34,975 bases of DNA from Mycobacterium sp. Its GTDB lineage: Bacteria; Actinomycetota; Actinomycetes; Mycobacteriales; Mycobacteriaceae. Shown here piece after piece: positions 8,448-18,028 of this stretch (position 1 is the stretch's first letter; the number at the start of each line of letters is the position of its first letter). Where the stretch lies: contig JAGQTV010000059.1 in the NCBI GenBank assembly GCA_020438845.1, positions 1 to 34,975 of the forward strand, in the 5' to 3' direction. The translations under genes and the position numbers were made by a program. The notes beneath the pieces are model-generated. The model saw only the letters and a list, made by a program, of their open reading frames with translations, did not search any database and was not told where the DNA came from.

Positions 8448-11260
8448 TGATTTCCGAAAACCAAGTGCCGAAGCGCAAGCTGATCGAAGTCGCACTACCT
8501 CTGGAAGTGATCAACCGGGAATCGGCCCGAGAGAAGTCGATCCGGCACGGCCACCCGTCGACGATGCACTTGTGGTGGTCGCGCAAGCCTCTCGCAGCCG
8601 CACGCGCAGTCTTATTTGCCCAATTGGTCGACGACCCATCTTCGCGCCCCGAAGAATTCCCCACTGACGAGCTCCAACGGGCGGAGCGCGAGCGGTTACA
8701 TAAACTCATGGAGCGCCTGGTCGTATGGGAGAACATCAGTGACAGACGGCTGTTCGCAGAGGCGCACGCCGAGATTCTCAAGTCCACCGGCGGCAATCTC
8801 CCACCAGTCGTTGACCCATTTGCCGGTGGCGGAAGCATCCCGCTGGAGGCTCAGCGACTCGGACTCGAGGCACATGCTTCCGATCTCAATCCCGTTGCAG
8901 TGCTGATCAACAAGGCGCTGATCGAGATTCCCCCAAGGTTCGCCGGGAGCGAACCAGTGTCTCCCGATGTCGCGGCAGATCAGCTTTTGCATCCGTGGCC
9001 TGGAGCCACCGGCCTGGCCGAGGACGTGCGGCGCTACGGAAGGTGGGTACGAGATGAGGCAGAGAAACGCATCGGACACCTCTACCCGAAGGCGAAGCTG
9101 CCAGACGGCTCCCAAGCGACTGTGATCGCCTGGGTGTGGGCACGCACGGTCACCTGCCCGAACCCCGCCTGCGGGATCGCAATGCCGCTGACGAGTAAGT
9201 GGTGGTTGGGCAAGAAGAAGGGAAAGGAGACATTTGTAATCCCGTCGCTAGTCCACGGCGAGGTCAAGTTCAGGATCGGACACGACATCAAACAAGCACC
9301 CACCGCTGAGACCGACGGCACCGTCGGCCGATCCGGTGCCACTTGCATAGGTTGCGAATCAGCGGTTGAGCTCAAGTACATCCGAGCGGAGGGCAAGGCC
9401 GGGCGCCTAGGCGCCAAACTCATGGCGACGGTCGCCGAAGGTAACCGAACGCGAATCTACCAAGAACCCACACCCGAGCATGAAGAAGCGGCCTGCGTTG
9501 AACGACCGTCTAACGCTCCGCCCGGCGAGATCCCGCCGCAGGCACCAAGTTTCCGCGTCCAGGCCTACGGCTTCAAGGAATACTCAGATCTCTTCACCGC
9601 GCGCCAACTTATTGCCCTGACCACATTTAGCGACCTCGTCGGTGAAGCCCGCGCAAAAGTGCTCTCAGATGCGCTTGCGTCCGGGATGCCTGAAGGTGAG
9701 GGACTCGAGGCTGGGGGTACAGGTGCTAACGCTTACGCCGACAGCGTTGCAACCTATTTGGGCTTTGCCATTAGCCGAATGACCAACAAGGCTTGCACAA
9801 TCTGTTCATGGGATTCGAGTATCAAAATGGAGGCCGTTCGGAGCGTGTTTGCACGGCAAGCCCTTCAGATGAGTTGGGATTTCGCGGAGTCGAATCCCTG
9901 GGGCGGTTCCGGTGGCGACTTCGTCGAGGATCTTCTGTGGATCAGCAGAGTGCTAGACAATTGCAGTGGCGGACAGCTCGGCATCGCACAACAGTCGTCA
10001 GCTGGCGACTGCAGCTTTGATGGTCAACTCATCTCGACGGACCCGCCTTACTACGACAACATCGGCTATTCAGACCTGTCAGATTTCTTTTATGTTTGGC
10101 TACGCCGTTCGCTTCGGCCCTTCTACCCGAAGTTGCTCAGCACCATGTTGGTCCCCAAGGCTGAGGAGCTGGTAGCTAATCCGTATAGACACGGCGGCAA
10201 GGACGGCGCGCATGAGTTTTTCGAGCAAGGTTTCCGGGACGTTTTTCGGCGCGCACGACAATCCGCCCTTCCTGACTACCCAATCACGGTGTACTACGCG
10301 TTCAAGCAGTCAGAAACGTCCGAAGCGGGTTTAGCCTCAACGGGTTGGGAAACGCTACTGGAGGGAATGATTCGGTCGGGCTGGGCGGTCACCGCGACAT
10401 GGCCGCTACGCAGTGAGTTGAGTAACCGGATGCTCTCCCAAGGCACTAACGCGTTGGCGTCTTCGATTGTGCTTGCACTGCGTCCGCGACCACACGATGC
10501 ACCGCGTATCGACCGTCGTCAGTTTGTCGCAGCTCTACAATCCGAGCTTCCGACTGCACTCAAGGAGCTCCAGCATGGCGCTATCGCGCCAGTTGACCTG
10601 CCGCAGGCGGCGATTGGGCCCGGTATGGCCGTATTCTCGCGCTATTCGGCAGTGCTGGAACCGGACGGTTCGAAGATGTCGGTGCGTTCCGCACTGGCCC
10701 GGATTAATGAGGTCCTCGACCAAGTGCTCAATGAGCAGGAAGGCGACTTTGATCCGACGAGCCGGTTCGCGATCGCCTGGTATCGCCATCACGGCTACGG
10801 AGCTGGCATTTTCGGTGATGCAAACAACCTCGCCAATGCCCGCAACACCACCGTCGACGCAATGGACCGCGGTGGAATTCTGACCAGTCGAGCTGGCAAA
10901 GTCCAACTCATCAAACCGTCAGATCTAAGCACGGACTACGACCTCCTCGCGGACCTCCACACCAGCAACTGGGAGGCACTGCACCATCTGATCAAGACAC
11001 TCGAAGGCGAAGGTATCGGCCCAGCGGGTGACTTCTTGCGCACTGCTCTGAGCCGCCCCGACGGTGCTGTCGACGCTGACCTCATCAAAGAGCTGGCGCA
11101 CCTGTTGTTCCGCATCGCAGAGAGCAACGGCTGGACGAAAGACGCACTGAGTTTCAACACCCTAGTCACGAGTTGGCCCGAGATCTCCGATGCCGCACGA
11201 ACGGACACATCTGCAGCCAGTTCGCAGAGTGCATTCGACTTCGATGAAGAGGACGACTGA
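8447..11260 (+). CDS. DUF1156 DNA methyltransferase (DrmMI-like)
   Basis: The 937-aa product opens with the DUF1156 signature (KLIEVALPLEVINRES, then GHPSTMHLWWSRKPLAAARA). It has a SAM-binding motif I, DPFAGGGSIPLEA (D123), and a catalytic DPPYYDNIGYSDL motif (D532), the order of an N6-adenine or N4-cytosine methylase. Two CxxxxC/CxxC pairs around 240-305 may bind zinc. In known DISARM-related systems this enzyme marks host DNA so that the partner helicase and nuclease proteins spare it. The specificity cannot be read from the sequence. It is co-translated with the helicase (TGATG overlap) and followed after one base by the DUF262 gene. Confidence 0.95.
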   Translation: MISENQVPKRKLIEVALPLEVINRESAREKSIRHGHPSTMHLWWSRKPLAAARAVLFAQLVDDPSSRPEEFPTDELQRAERERLHKLMERLVVWENISDRRLFAEAHAEILKSTGGNLPPVVDPFAGGGSIPLEAQRLGLEAHASDLNPVAVLINKALIEIPPRFAGSEPVSPDVAADQLLHPWPGATGLAEDVRRYGRWVRDEAEKRIGHLYPKAKLPDGSQATVIAWVWARTVTCPNPACGIAMPLTSKWWLGKKKGKETFVIPSLVHGEVKFRIGHDIKQAPTAETDGTVGRSGATCIGCESAVELKYIRAEGKAGRLGAKLMATVAEGNRTRIYQEPTPEHEEAACVERPSNAPPGEIPPQAPSFRVQAYGFKEYSDLFTARQLIALTTFSDLVGEARAKVLSDALASGMPEGEGLEAGGTGANAYADSVATYLGFAISRMTNKACTICSWDSSIKMEAVRSVFARQALQMSWDFAESNPWGGSGGDFVEDLLWISRVLDNCSGGQLGIAQQSSAGDCSFDGQLISTDPPYYDNIGYSDLSDFFYVWLRRSLRPFYPKLLSTMLVPKAEELVANPYRHGGKDGAHEFFEQGFRDVFRRARQSALPDYPITVYYAFKQSETSEAGLASTGWETLLEGMIRSGWAVTATWPLRSELSNRMLSQGTNALASSIVLALRPRPHDAPRIDRRQFVAALQSELPTALKELQHGAIAPVDLPQAAIGPGMAVFSRYSAVLEPDGSKMSVRSALARINEVLDQVLNEQEGDFDPTSRFAIAWYRHHGYGAGIFGDANNLANARNTTVDAMDRGGILTSRAGKVQLIKPSDLSTDYDLLADLHTSNWEALHHLIKTLEGEGIGPAGDFLRTALSRPDGAVDADLIKELAHLLFRIAESNGWTKDALSFNTLVTSWPEISDAARTDTSAASSQSAFDFDEEDD

Positions 11261-11261
11261 C

Positions 11262-13103
11262 ATGGGATTCCTCACAAATATGTACAAGTTGGGTGAGTAC
11301 CTGAAGTGGACTCGTTCGGGTGAGATGCAGTTGCCGGACTTCCAGCGCGGGTACAAATGGGAAGACGAACGCATCCGTCAGCTCTTGGTAACGGTGCTGC
11401 GCGGACACCCGATGGGTGCCGTCATGCTGCTGAAGACCGGCAACTCACAGGTGCGATTCAAGCCCCGCACAATCGAGGGTGTCCACCTCGCCCCAGGCAC
11501 CGAGGCTAAGTATCTGCTGTTGGATGGGCAGCAGCGTCTGACATCGCTGACGCAAGCCCTCAGCGGGAACGGTGTAGTCGCAACGAAAGATAGCCGCGGA
11601 CGACTGCTCGACCGGCGCTACTTCATCCAGATGGAGACTGCGCTCGGCGACCCGAACCGCGTTGACGAGGCGGTGATCTCGGTACCGGCGGACGGCGTCG
11701 TTCGGTCGAACTTCGGCAAAGACGTGGTGCTGGACCTCAGCGATCCGGACAAGCAGCACGAGCACGGCCACTTCCCGTTGAACCTGCTCTACGGCGACTA
11801 CATGAGCTGGATTCTAGAACTGCAGAACCCGACGCTAGGCAAGCACTTTCATGACAAGTTCATCAAGCAGTCGGCCACCTACGACATCCCCGCGATCGTC
11901 TTGGACGAGGACACTGACAAGGCGGCCGTGGCCACCGTCTTCGAGAAGGTGAACATTGGTGGCCTGCCTCTCAACGTGTTCGAACTGCTCACCGCCGTCT
12001 TCGCCGGCGACGCCGACCACTACGACAAGACCGGCGAGGACTTCCGGCTCAATGACGACTGGCGGGAGACCCAACTAAAGTGGTCGTCCTACCCGGTGCT
12101 GGCGGCCGTCGAGAACACTGATTTCCTCCAAGCGGTCACCATGCTCACCACCCGCCAACGCCACCTCGCCGACACCTCCGACCGGCCGCCGGCCATCTCG
12201 GCCAAGCGCGAGGACGTCCTGAAGCTGACCTTGAGCGACTATCTGCAGTGGCGCGAACCTCTGCGCGAGGCGTTCATCTGGGCGTCAACATTCCTGGCTG
12301 ACCGCCACATCTTCGCACCACGAGACGTGCCCTACCCCAAACAGCTGGTTCCGCTGGCCGCCATCAAGGTGGTGCTGGGCAAGCAAGCAGATCTGATCAG
12401 TGTGAGTGAACGTCTCGTCCGCTGGTACTGGTGTGGCGTGCTCGGCGAACTCTACGGCTCGGCAATCGAATCGCGGTTCGCCCGCGACATCGAGATGGTT
12501 CCGCCCTGGGCCACCGACGGCTCCTCGCCGGTGCCGAGGACCGTACAGGACGCCAGCTTCACCGAATCCCGCCTGCACTCTCTTCGAACACGCAACGCCG
12601 CTGCTTATAAGGGTATTGCTGCGCTCATCCTCGCCGGGGGTGCTCGCGACTGGATGGAAGACAAAGCGCTCGACAAGGTTCAGTACGTCGACCTCGCGGT
12701 CGACATCCACCACATCTTCCCTCAAAAGTGGTGCGACACCAATGGCATCGATGCAGAGCACCGGGAAAGCATCGTCAACAAGACAACGATCAGCGCGCGA
12801 ACCAACCGCACGATCGGCGGTGTCGCCCCATCTGCGTACCTTCCCGTAATCGAGACGCGAGCACAGATTGACTCGACTCACCTCGACGGCCTCGTGGCCA
12901 CTCACCTAATTCCGGCCGACTTCCTCCGCCAGGACCACTTCGAGAACTTTTTCCGTACGCGGCGCGAATCGCTGTGCGAGCTGGTCGAAAAGGCGATCGG
13001 TAAGGCCGTGCAGCGAGACATCGACTTGGGATTCGCCGACGAGGACTCGGCACAGTTTGAGCCCGAGGAGTTTCCCAACGACGCAGGCATGGAGAACGAC
13101 TGA
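11262..13103 (+). CDS. DUF262/DUF1524 GmrSD-like nuclease
   Basis: The ATG at 11262, one base after the methylase stop and behind a GAAGAGG site, gives a 613-aa protein; the frame is open further upstream but that part lies inside the methylase gene. The N-terminal DUF262 domain shows LPDFQRGYKW (24-33) and LLDGQQRLTSL (about 86-96), the ParB/Srx-like NTP-using half of GmrSD enzymes. The C-terminal DUF1524 half has the HNH-type nuclease motif VDIHHIFPQKWC near 480-491, followed by the conserved Asn-containing helix (TISARTNRT). GmrSD proteins are type IV enzymes that cut glucosylated or otherwise modified phage DNA. In this operon it may be the cutting module, or it may add protection against phages with modified DNA. 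Its stop overlaps the next start (TGATG). Confidence 0.93.
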   Translation: MGFLTNMYKLGEYLKWTRSGEMQLPDFQRGYKWEDERIRQLLVTVLRGHPMGAVMLLKTGNSQVRFKPRTIEGVHLAPGTEAKYLLLDGQQRLTSLTQALSGNGVVATKDSRGRLLDRRYFIQMETALGDPNRVDEAVISVPADGVVRSNFGKDVVLDLSDPDKQHEHGHFPLNLLYGDYMSWILELQNPTLGKHFHDKFIKQSATYDIPAIVLDEDTDKAAVATVFEKVNIGGLPLNVFELLTAVFAGDADHYDKTGEDFRLNDDWRETQLKWSSYPVLAAVENTDFLQAVTMLTTRQRHLADTSDRPPAISAKREDVLKLTLSDYLQWREPLREAFIWASTFLADRHIFAPRDVPYPKQLVPLAAIKVVLGKQADLISVSERLVRWYWCGVLGELYGSAIESRFARDIEMVPPWATDGSSPVPRTVQDASFTESRLHSLRTRNAAAYKGIAALILAGGARDWMEDKALDKVQYVDLAVDIHHIFPQKWCDTNGIDAEHRESIVNKTTISARTNRTIGGVAPSAYLPVIETRAQIDSTHLDGLVATHLIPADFLRQDHFENFFRTRRESLCELVEKAIGKAVQRDIDLGFADEDSAQFEPEEFPNDAGMEND

Positions 13104-16100
13104 TGGCGCTAAGCAACCGCGACCGCATCGACCGCATGTTCCAGACGATGGCACCGCCGCTGGATGACTTCATCGCTTCGGTGATCGGGCAGGGCGATCC
13201 AGCGCTCGGAGCTGCCTGGACGAAACTGGTTCAACTCAAGGACGGGAAGAAGGGTGCGCCGTCGGACAAGACCTACAACCCGCTCGACCCTCAGGTCCAG
13301 TTCCGCATCCTCACCGAAACGAACGTTACCAACGGTTTCAAGCCGGGTTGGTACCCGTTCAGCCAAACACTGGGCAAAGCCGGGGAGTCCTTCGCCATCG
13401 AACTCCGCGAAGTCCGCAACACGTGGGCCCACAACGGCACCTTCAGCGATGACGACGCCTACCGCGCGTTGGACACCGGCGAGCGACTGCTCAAGCTCAT
13501 CGGAGCGGCCAAGGAGGCCGACGAGGTTCACGCCATCCGCCTCAACCTGCGCCGTGTCACCGCCGACAAAGACGACAAGAAGACACTCAAAGCCGCCGTC
13601 GACAACCCCGAGGCTGCGGGCCTCAAACCCTGGCGCGAAGTACTGCCACCCCACCACGACGTCGCTACCGGAAACTTCGCCGCCTCCGAATTTGCCGCCG
13701 ACCTTTATAAAGTCGCCTTCGGCGGCGAGAAGGATTCCGGCTATGCCGACGCGGTTGAGTTCTTTCGCCGCACCTACCTCACCGAAGGCCTGACCGACCT
13801 CGTCGGCCGCGCAGTCCGCCGGCTCTCCGGCGACGACAACGCACCGCCTGTTATCAACCTGCAGACCAACTTCGGTGGCGGCAAGACACATTCGATGCTC
13901 GCACTGTGGCACGTCGCCGCAGGACTGCCCGTCGGGCAGTTCCCCCAGGACACCCAGGAACTGCTGACCAACAACGGCTACAACGGTGCCAGGGTCAACC
14001 GGGTCGCCATCGTCGGCAACCACTTCAGCCCGGCCGGCACGACCAAGGACGACGGCACCCACGTCAACACCATCTGGGGCGAGCTCGCCTGGCAACTCGG
14101 AGGCGCCGAGGCCTACGCCCTGGTCGCCAAGGCCGACGGAGATCGCACCACACCCGGGGAGGCGCTCCACGACCTGCTCGCGAAGTACTCCCCCGCGGTC
14201 ATCCTGATCGACGAATGGGTCGCCTACGCCCGCTCACTCGTCGGCCGCGACGACCTGGCCGGCGGTACCTTCGACGACCAGTTCACCTTCGCCCAATCCC
14301 TCACCGAGGCGGCAAAGGGCACTTCCGGTGTTCTGCTGGTCATTTCCATCCCCGCGTCGGAAACCGGGGACGATTCGGACAAGATCGTCGCCGGTAATGC
14401 CGAAGAAGTCGGCGGCGCGCACGGCCTCGAAGCGCTGAAACGACTGCAGAACGTCGTGCGTCGCGTCGCCGAACAATGGCGGCCAGCGTCCTCGGCAGAG
14501 GCCTACCAGATCGTCCGACAACGCCTCTTCGTCCAACCTGACGGTGCTGCACTCGCCTCCATCGGAGCCACCGCGCGCGCCTACGTCGACATGTACCGCA
14601 AGTACGCCGACGACTTCCCGCGTGAATCCCGCGACACCGCATACGAAGACCGCATCAAGAGGACCTACCCCATCCATCCTGAGTTGTTCGACCGACTCTA
14701 CGAAGAATGGTCCTCGCTGGAACGCTTCCAGCGCACCCGCGGCGTCCTGCGGTTGATGAGCACCGTTATTCACGCGTTGTGGGCGGGTGAGGACGCCTCG
14801 CCCTTGATCATGCCTGGGTCCATCCCGCTGGCCACAGCCAACGTCAACGCCGAACTCACGTCCTACCTGCAAGATTCGTGGAAAGCGATCATCGACGCCG
14901 ATGTCGACGGGCTAACCTCCGAGCCTGCGCGGATCGACAAGGAGAAGCCCGTCTTCGGTCAGCGGTCGCTGACCAAGCGGCTGGCCCGCACGGTGTTCTT
15001 TGGCGCCACTCCGACTATAGGGTCCGCGCACAAGGGCCTCGAAACCCAGCGGGTCTTCCTAGGCACTGCTGTTCCGGGTGATGTTCCTGGGAACTTCCAT
15101 TCTGCGCTCACCCAACTTGGTGACCGGGCCACGTACTTCTATTCCGGTTCGGGCAAGTATTGGTATGACCTGCAGGCCAACATCACTCGCACCGCCAAGG
15201 ACCAGGCGGAGCGACTGCACAAGGAAGATGTCTGGGCCGAGATCGCCCGTCGCCTGCAGGGCCAGGCGAAGACTCGTGGGGACTTCGCGGGAGTGCACGT
15301 GTGCCCCGAATCGAACGCGGATATCCCCGACACCGACGAAGCCCGACTGATCGTCCTGCATCCGAAGGTTGCGCACAAACGCGGATCGGACTCTCCCGCT
15401 AAGGCGTTCGCCCAAAAGGCAACCGAGCAGCGTGGCACCGCCAATCGAACCAACCGCAACATGCTGGTGTTTTTGGCCGCCGACGAAGCGCGACTTGAGG
15501 AGCTCGACGCCGCTACGCGGGACTACCTCGGCTGGTCCCATGTGCTGGCCAACGAGGCCGACCTGGATCTGACCCAAAACCAAAAGAATCAAGCGTCCAC
15601 TCGGCAGGCGCAGGCCGACCAGACGGTGAAGTCGCGTCTGCTGCAAACGTTCACGTGGGCACTGGTCCCGTCACAGCCTGATGCGAGCGCTCCATTCGTT
15701 GTGCGAGAAACGAAGGTCGAAGGCCAGTCCGAGTCCTTGGCCGAACGAGTAGCCCGACGCCTCGGCAACGACGGCGATCTTTCCGTTCGGCAGGCCGCGG
15801 TAACGATCCGGCTCGCCGTCAACAAGGTGCCACAAATCTGGAAGGACGGTCACGTCACCCTCGGCGCGCTGTGGGGGCTGTACTGCCAGTACCCGTACAT
15901 GCCGCGCCTGCGGGATCGGCGCGTTCTGGAGGAGGGCGTCCTCGACCTTCCGATGATCTGGGAAACCGACGCGTTTGCCCTGGCGACCGGGATCGACGCT
16001 GCCACAGGACGGTTTGTCGGGCTCTGGATCCCAGGCGACACCAATTCAGCACCCAGTCCAGCGGACTCGCTGCTCTTGGTGCGTCCCGACGTCGCGATCC

Positions 16101-16465
16101 ATCAGCGAAAGCACGAGAAACCAACTGAAACGGGTTCCGACACCGACACTGGGACCGGAGAGGGCACCGGGACGGGAACTGGGACTGGAACAAGCGCCGG
16201 AACTGGAACTGGCCCCGGCCCTATCGATATCGCGTTCACGCGGTTCTACGGAGTCAAGACGCTCAGCTCGGACAAGATTGCGATGGACTTCAAGAACATC
16301 GCCGATGAGGTGATCGCCAACCTTCGGGAACAGGGCATCAACCTGGTCGTGAAGATTGAGATCGAAGCGGTCGACGCAACAGGCTTTGATGAGAACAAGA
16401 TCCGTACGGTGTCGGAGAACGCGAAGACCCTGAAGTTTGACCAGTCGGGGTTCGAGAAAGAATGA
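13103..16465 (+). CDS. DUF499 AAA-type ATPase with N-terminal Swt1/HEPN-like domain
   Basis: The 1120-aa product begins with an all-helical domain (about 1-150) of the Swt1-like HEPN type, carrying R105-NTWA-H110, a fit to the R-x4-H signature of HEPN ribonucleases. The DUF499 ATPase core follows with Walker A NFGGGKTHSM (K261) and Walker B LIDEW (D370). A long C-terminal part includes a Gly/Thr-only linker (about 1015-1035) and a last domain, about 1045-1120, that is mixed alpha/beta. DUF499 proteins regularly stand beside DUF1156 methylases and SF2 helicases in defence islands; the ATPase probably senses or moves on DNA and controls an effector. The HEPN motif suggests that this protein could also cut RNA. 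It is translationally coupled to the DUF262 gene. Confidence 0.93.
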   Translation: MALSNRDRIDRMFQTMAPPLDDFIASVIGQGDPALGAAWTKLVQLKDGKKGAPSDKTYNPLDPQVQFRILTETNVTNGFKPGWYPFSQTLGKAGESFAIELREVRNTWAHNGTFSDDDAYRALDTGERLLKLIGAAKEADEVHAIRLNLRRVTADKDDKKTLKAAVDNPEAAGLKPWREVLPPHHDVATGNFAASEFAADLYKVAFGGEKDSGYADAVEFFRRTYLTEGLTDLVGRAVRRLSGDDNAPPVINLQTNFGGGKTHSMLALWHVAAGLPVGQFPQDTQELLTNNGYNGARVNRVAIVGNHFSPAGTTKDDGTHVNTIWGELAWQLGGAEAYALVAKADGDRTTPGEALHDLLAKYSPAVILIDEWVAYARSLVGRDDLAGGTFDDQFTFAQSLTEAAKGTSGVLLVISIPASETGDDSDKIVAGNAEEVGGAHGLEALKRLQNVVRRVAEQWRPASSAEAYQIVRQRLFVQPDGAALASIGATARAYVDMYRKYADDFPRESRDTAYEDRIKRTYPIHPELFDRLYEEWSSLERFQRTRGVLRLMSTVIHALWAGEDASPLIMPGSIPLATANVNAELTSYLQDSWKAIIDADVDGLTSEPARIDKEKPVFGQRSLTKRLARTVFFGATPTIGSAHKGLETQRVFLGTAVPGDVPGNFHSALTQLGDRATYFYSGSGKYWYDLQANITRTAKDQAERLHKEDVWAEIARRLQGQAKTRGDFAGVHVCPESNADIPDTDEARLIVLHPKVAHKRGSDSPAKAFAQKATEQRGTANRTNRNMLVFLAADEARLEELDAATRDYLGWSHVLANEADLDLTQNQKNQASTRQAQADQTVKSRLLQTFTWALVPSQPDASAPFVVRETKVEGQSESLAERVARRLGNDGDLSVRQAAVTIRLAVNKVPQIWKDGHVTLGALWGLYCQYPYMPRLRDRRVLEEGVLDLPMIWETDAFALATGIDAATGRFVGLWIPGDTNSAPSPADSLLLVRPDVAIHQRKHEKPTETGSDTDTGTGEGTGTGTGTGTSAGTGTGPGPIDIAFTRFYGVKTLSSDKIAMDFKNIADEVIANLREQGINLVVKIEIEAVDATGFDENKIRTVSENAKTLKFDQSGFEKE

Positions 16466-16498
16466 CCACCGGCAAGCTTGCAGAGTGGAGATGATGAG

Positions 16499-17014
16499 TT
16501 GTCCCGATTCGCACCACGGATACAGTCGACGCCGCTTCTTGGCCGAATATTCGGGTCCGGCGGCGAACGCCGCACCGACGAACTCGACAAGTGGCTCGAG
16601 GAGACACTCAAGCGCGAGTTCAAGCTTGACGCCATCGAGCGTGACGAGGACGGCGACATCCCCATCTCCCGCGGTAGCGCGGTTGTGTACGTACACACTG
16701 CGGATGACGATCCACCGCGCATCGAGATCTTTTCCCCGCTGCTGGAGGAGTTCACCATGCGCCCCGAGGTGTTCGCGGCAGTCAACTCCATCAATCGAAA
16801 TACACCGCTCGCCAAGGCATACGTCGACCCAGACAACGCACAAATCGTGCTGACCGCAGAGTTGTACATCTTCGACGAACTCTCCCCCGACCAGTTATTG
16901 GCAACTATCGACCTTGTGGCCGACCGAGCGGACCACTACGACAGCCTTCTTCAGAAACGGTTCGGCGGCAGAACCATGCTCGACGACGATGAACGCGACG
17001 AGTTCGATGTCTAA
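16499..17014 (+). CDS. Small YbjN / type III chaperone-like protein
   Basis: The 171-aa acidic product has the alternating strand-helix layout of the YbjN/CesT-type chaperone fold: SAVVYVHTADDDPPRIEIFSP, then NSINRNTPLAKAYVD, then IVLTAELYIFDELSPDQL and a last long helix. Such domains usually bind a partner protein and have no active site. I prefer the TTG at 16499 because GTGGAG lies eight bases before it; a TTG at 16478 in the same frame has a poorer site. It sits 33 bases after the ATPase gene and its end overlaps the protease gene by eight bases. A role as partner or inhibitor of the neighbouring ATPase or protease is inferred only from position. The family call is from the pattern of motifs and is moderate. 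Confidence 0.75.
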   Translation: MSRFAPRIQSTPLLGRIFGSGGERRTDELDKWLEETLKREFKLDAIERDEDGDIPISRGSAVVYVHTADDDPPRIEIFSPLLEEFTMRPEVFAAVNSINRNTPLAKAYVDPDNAQIVLTAELYIFDELSPDQLLATIDLVADRADHYDSLLQKRFGGRTMLDDDERDEFDV

Positions 17015-17921
17015 CACACCGGGGCGGTTGCTCCGACAGTTCAGTGACGAGATCATCGATCTGGCCGAGCGGGTTGTGCTCTCCACTGCCATCGTCAAGG
17101 GACAGACTCACGATTTCGAGGAAGGCAGCGGGTCCGCGTTCGTCTACGACGTCGAACACCTCGTCACAAACAATCACGTAGTACAAGACCTCGTCGAACC
17201 CATCTACGTTCAGCTTCCCGGCGCGCAGCATGCCGAGGCACGGGTAGTCGGTCGCGACCCTTTGACCGATCTGGCGGTCCTTCGCGTGGACCCGCAATCT
17301 GCTCAGCCACTTGCGATCTCACCCCAGGGGGCCCGGCTTGGCGAACTCTGCTTCGCATTCGGCAGCCCTTTAGGCGAGTTCCCGGAGAGCATCAGCATCG
17401 GCATCGTGAGCGGACTGAAGCGGAGCCTTCCCACCGGCGACAAGCAAGCGATCTTTGACGTCATCCAGACGGACGCGGCGATCAACCCGGGGAACTCCGG
17501 GGGGCCGTTGGTGAACGTCGACGGTCAAGTCATCGGTGTGAACACGGCAGCTATTCCCGAGGCGGACGGCATCGGCTTCGCGGTTCCCGCCGACACCGTC
17601 GCTGAGGTCGTCCATGAGCTCATCACCTACGGAGCAGTTGAACGCGCGTCGCTCGGAGTCAGCGTCGCACGTCGGGCCGTCGACCGCGCACCCGGTGGCC
17701 ATGCTCTTGTGGTGACCGCTGTTCGCGATAATTCAGCAGGCCCCTTCGAGCGCGGCGATGCCATAGTCGCTGTCGGCGATCGCGACATCCACTCCCAGAA
17801 TGACCTGCTGCGCGCATTGCGGCGAGATGTCGCCAACCGAAGGGTCAACGTTGTGGTGCTGCGTGGTGACCACGAAGTCTCGATCGAGTGTCGGCCCCGC
17901 AGCGTACGAACCTTCGGCTGA
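17007..17921 (+). CDS. HtrA/DegP-like trypsin-PDZ serine protease without signal peptide
   Basis: From ATG 17007 the product is 304 aa. The trypsin-fold triad is intact: H57 in VTNNHVV, D88 in LTDLAVLRVD, and S164 in NPGNSGGPL. A PDZ domain (about 205-300) contains SLGVSV near its start, then AVRDNSAGPFERGDAIVAVGD. HtrA enzymes normally act in the envelope and begin with a signal peptide or membrane segment; here the N-terminus (MSNTPGRLLRQFSDEI) is a polar helix, so the protease should be cytoplasmic. It overlaps the chaperone-like gene by eight bases and belongs to the defence operon. A plausible but untested role is an effector that cuts a host or partner protein when the ATPase or helicase senses foreign DNA. 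Longer upstream in-frame starts run inside the previous gene and look non-coding. Confidence 0.9.
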   Translation: MSNTPGRLLRQFSDEIIDLAERVVLSTAIVKGQTHDFEEGSGSAFVYDVEHLVTNNHVVQDLVEPIYVQLPGAQHAEARVVGRDPLTDLAVLRVDPQSAQPLAISPQGARLGELCFAFGSPLGEFPESISIGIVSGLKRSLPTGDKQAIFDVIQTDAAINPGNSGGPLVNVDGQVIGVNTAAIPEADGIGFAVPADTVAEVVHELITYGAVERASLGVSVARRAVDRAPGGHALVVTAVRDNSAGPFERGDAIVAVGDRDIHSQNDLLRALRRDVANRRVNVVVLRGDHEVSIECRPRSVRTFG

Positions 17922-18028
17922 TCGAAGACAAAGACCATCGGCCTCTTGGAAGTGCCACCCCGAATCCGGCAATGCGTGCACCATCGAACGTTCCATCCCA
18001 CTTCAAGCAGGTCGGAGGTATGTAACAG

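Noticed and set aside
13109-14170. Long antisense open frame opposite the DUF499 gene (353 codons)
   Set aside because: It mirrors a clearly coding frame; long antisense frames are usual in high-GC codon usage, and its product has no motif.
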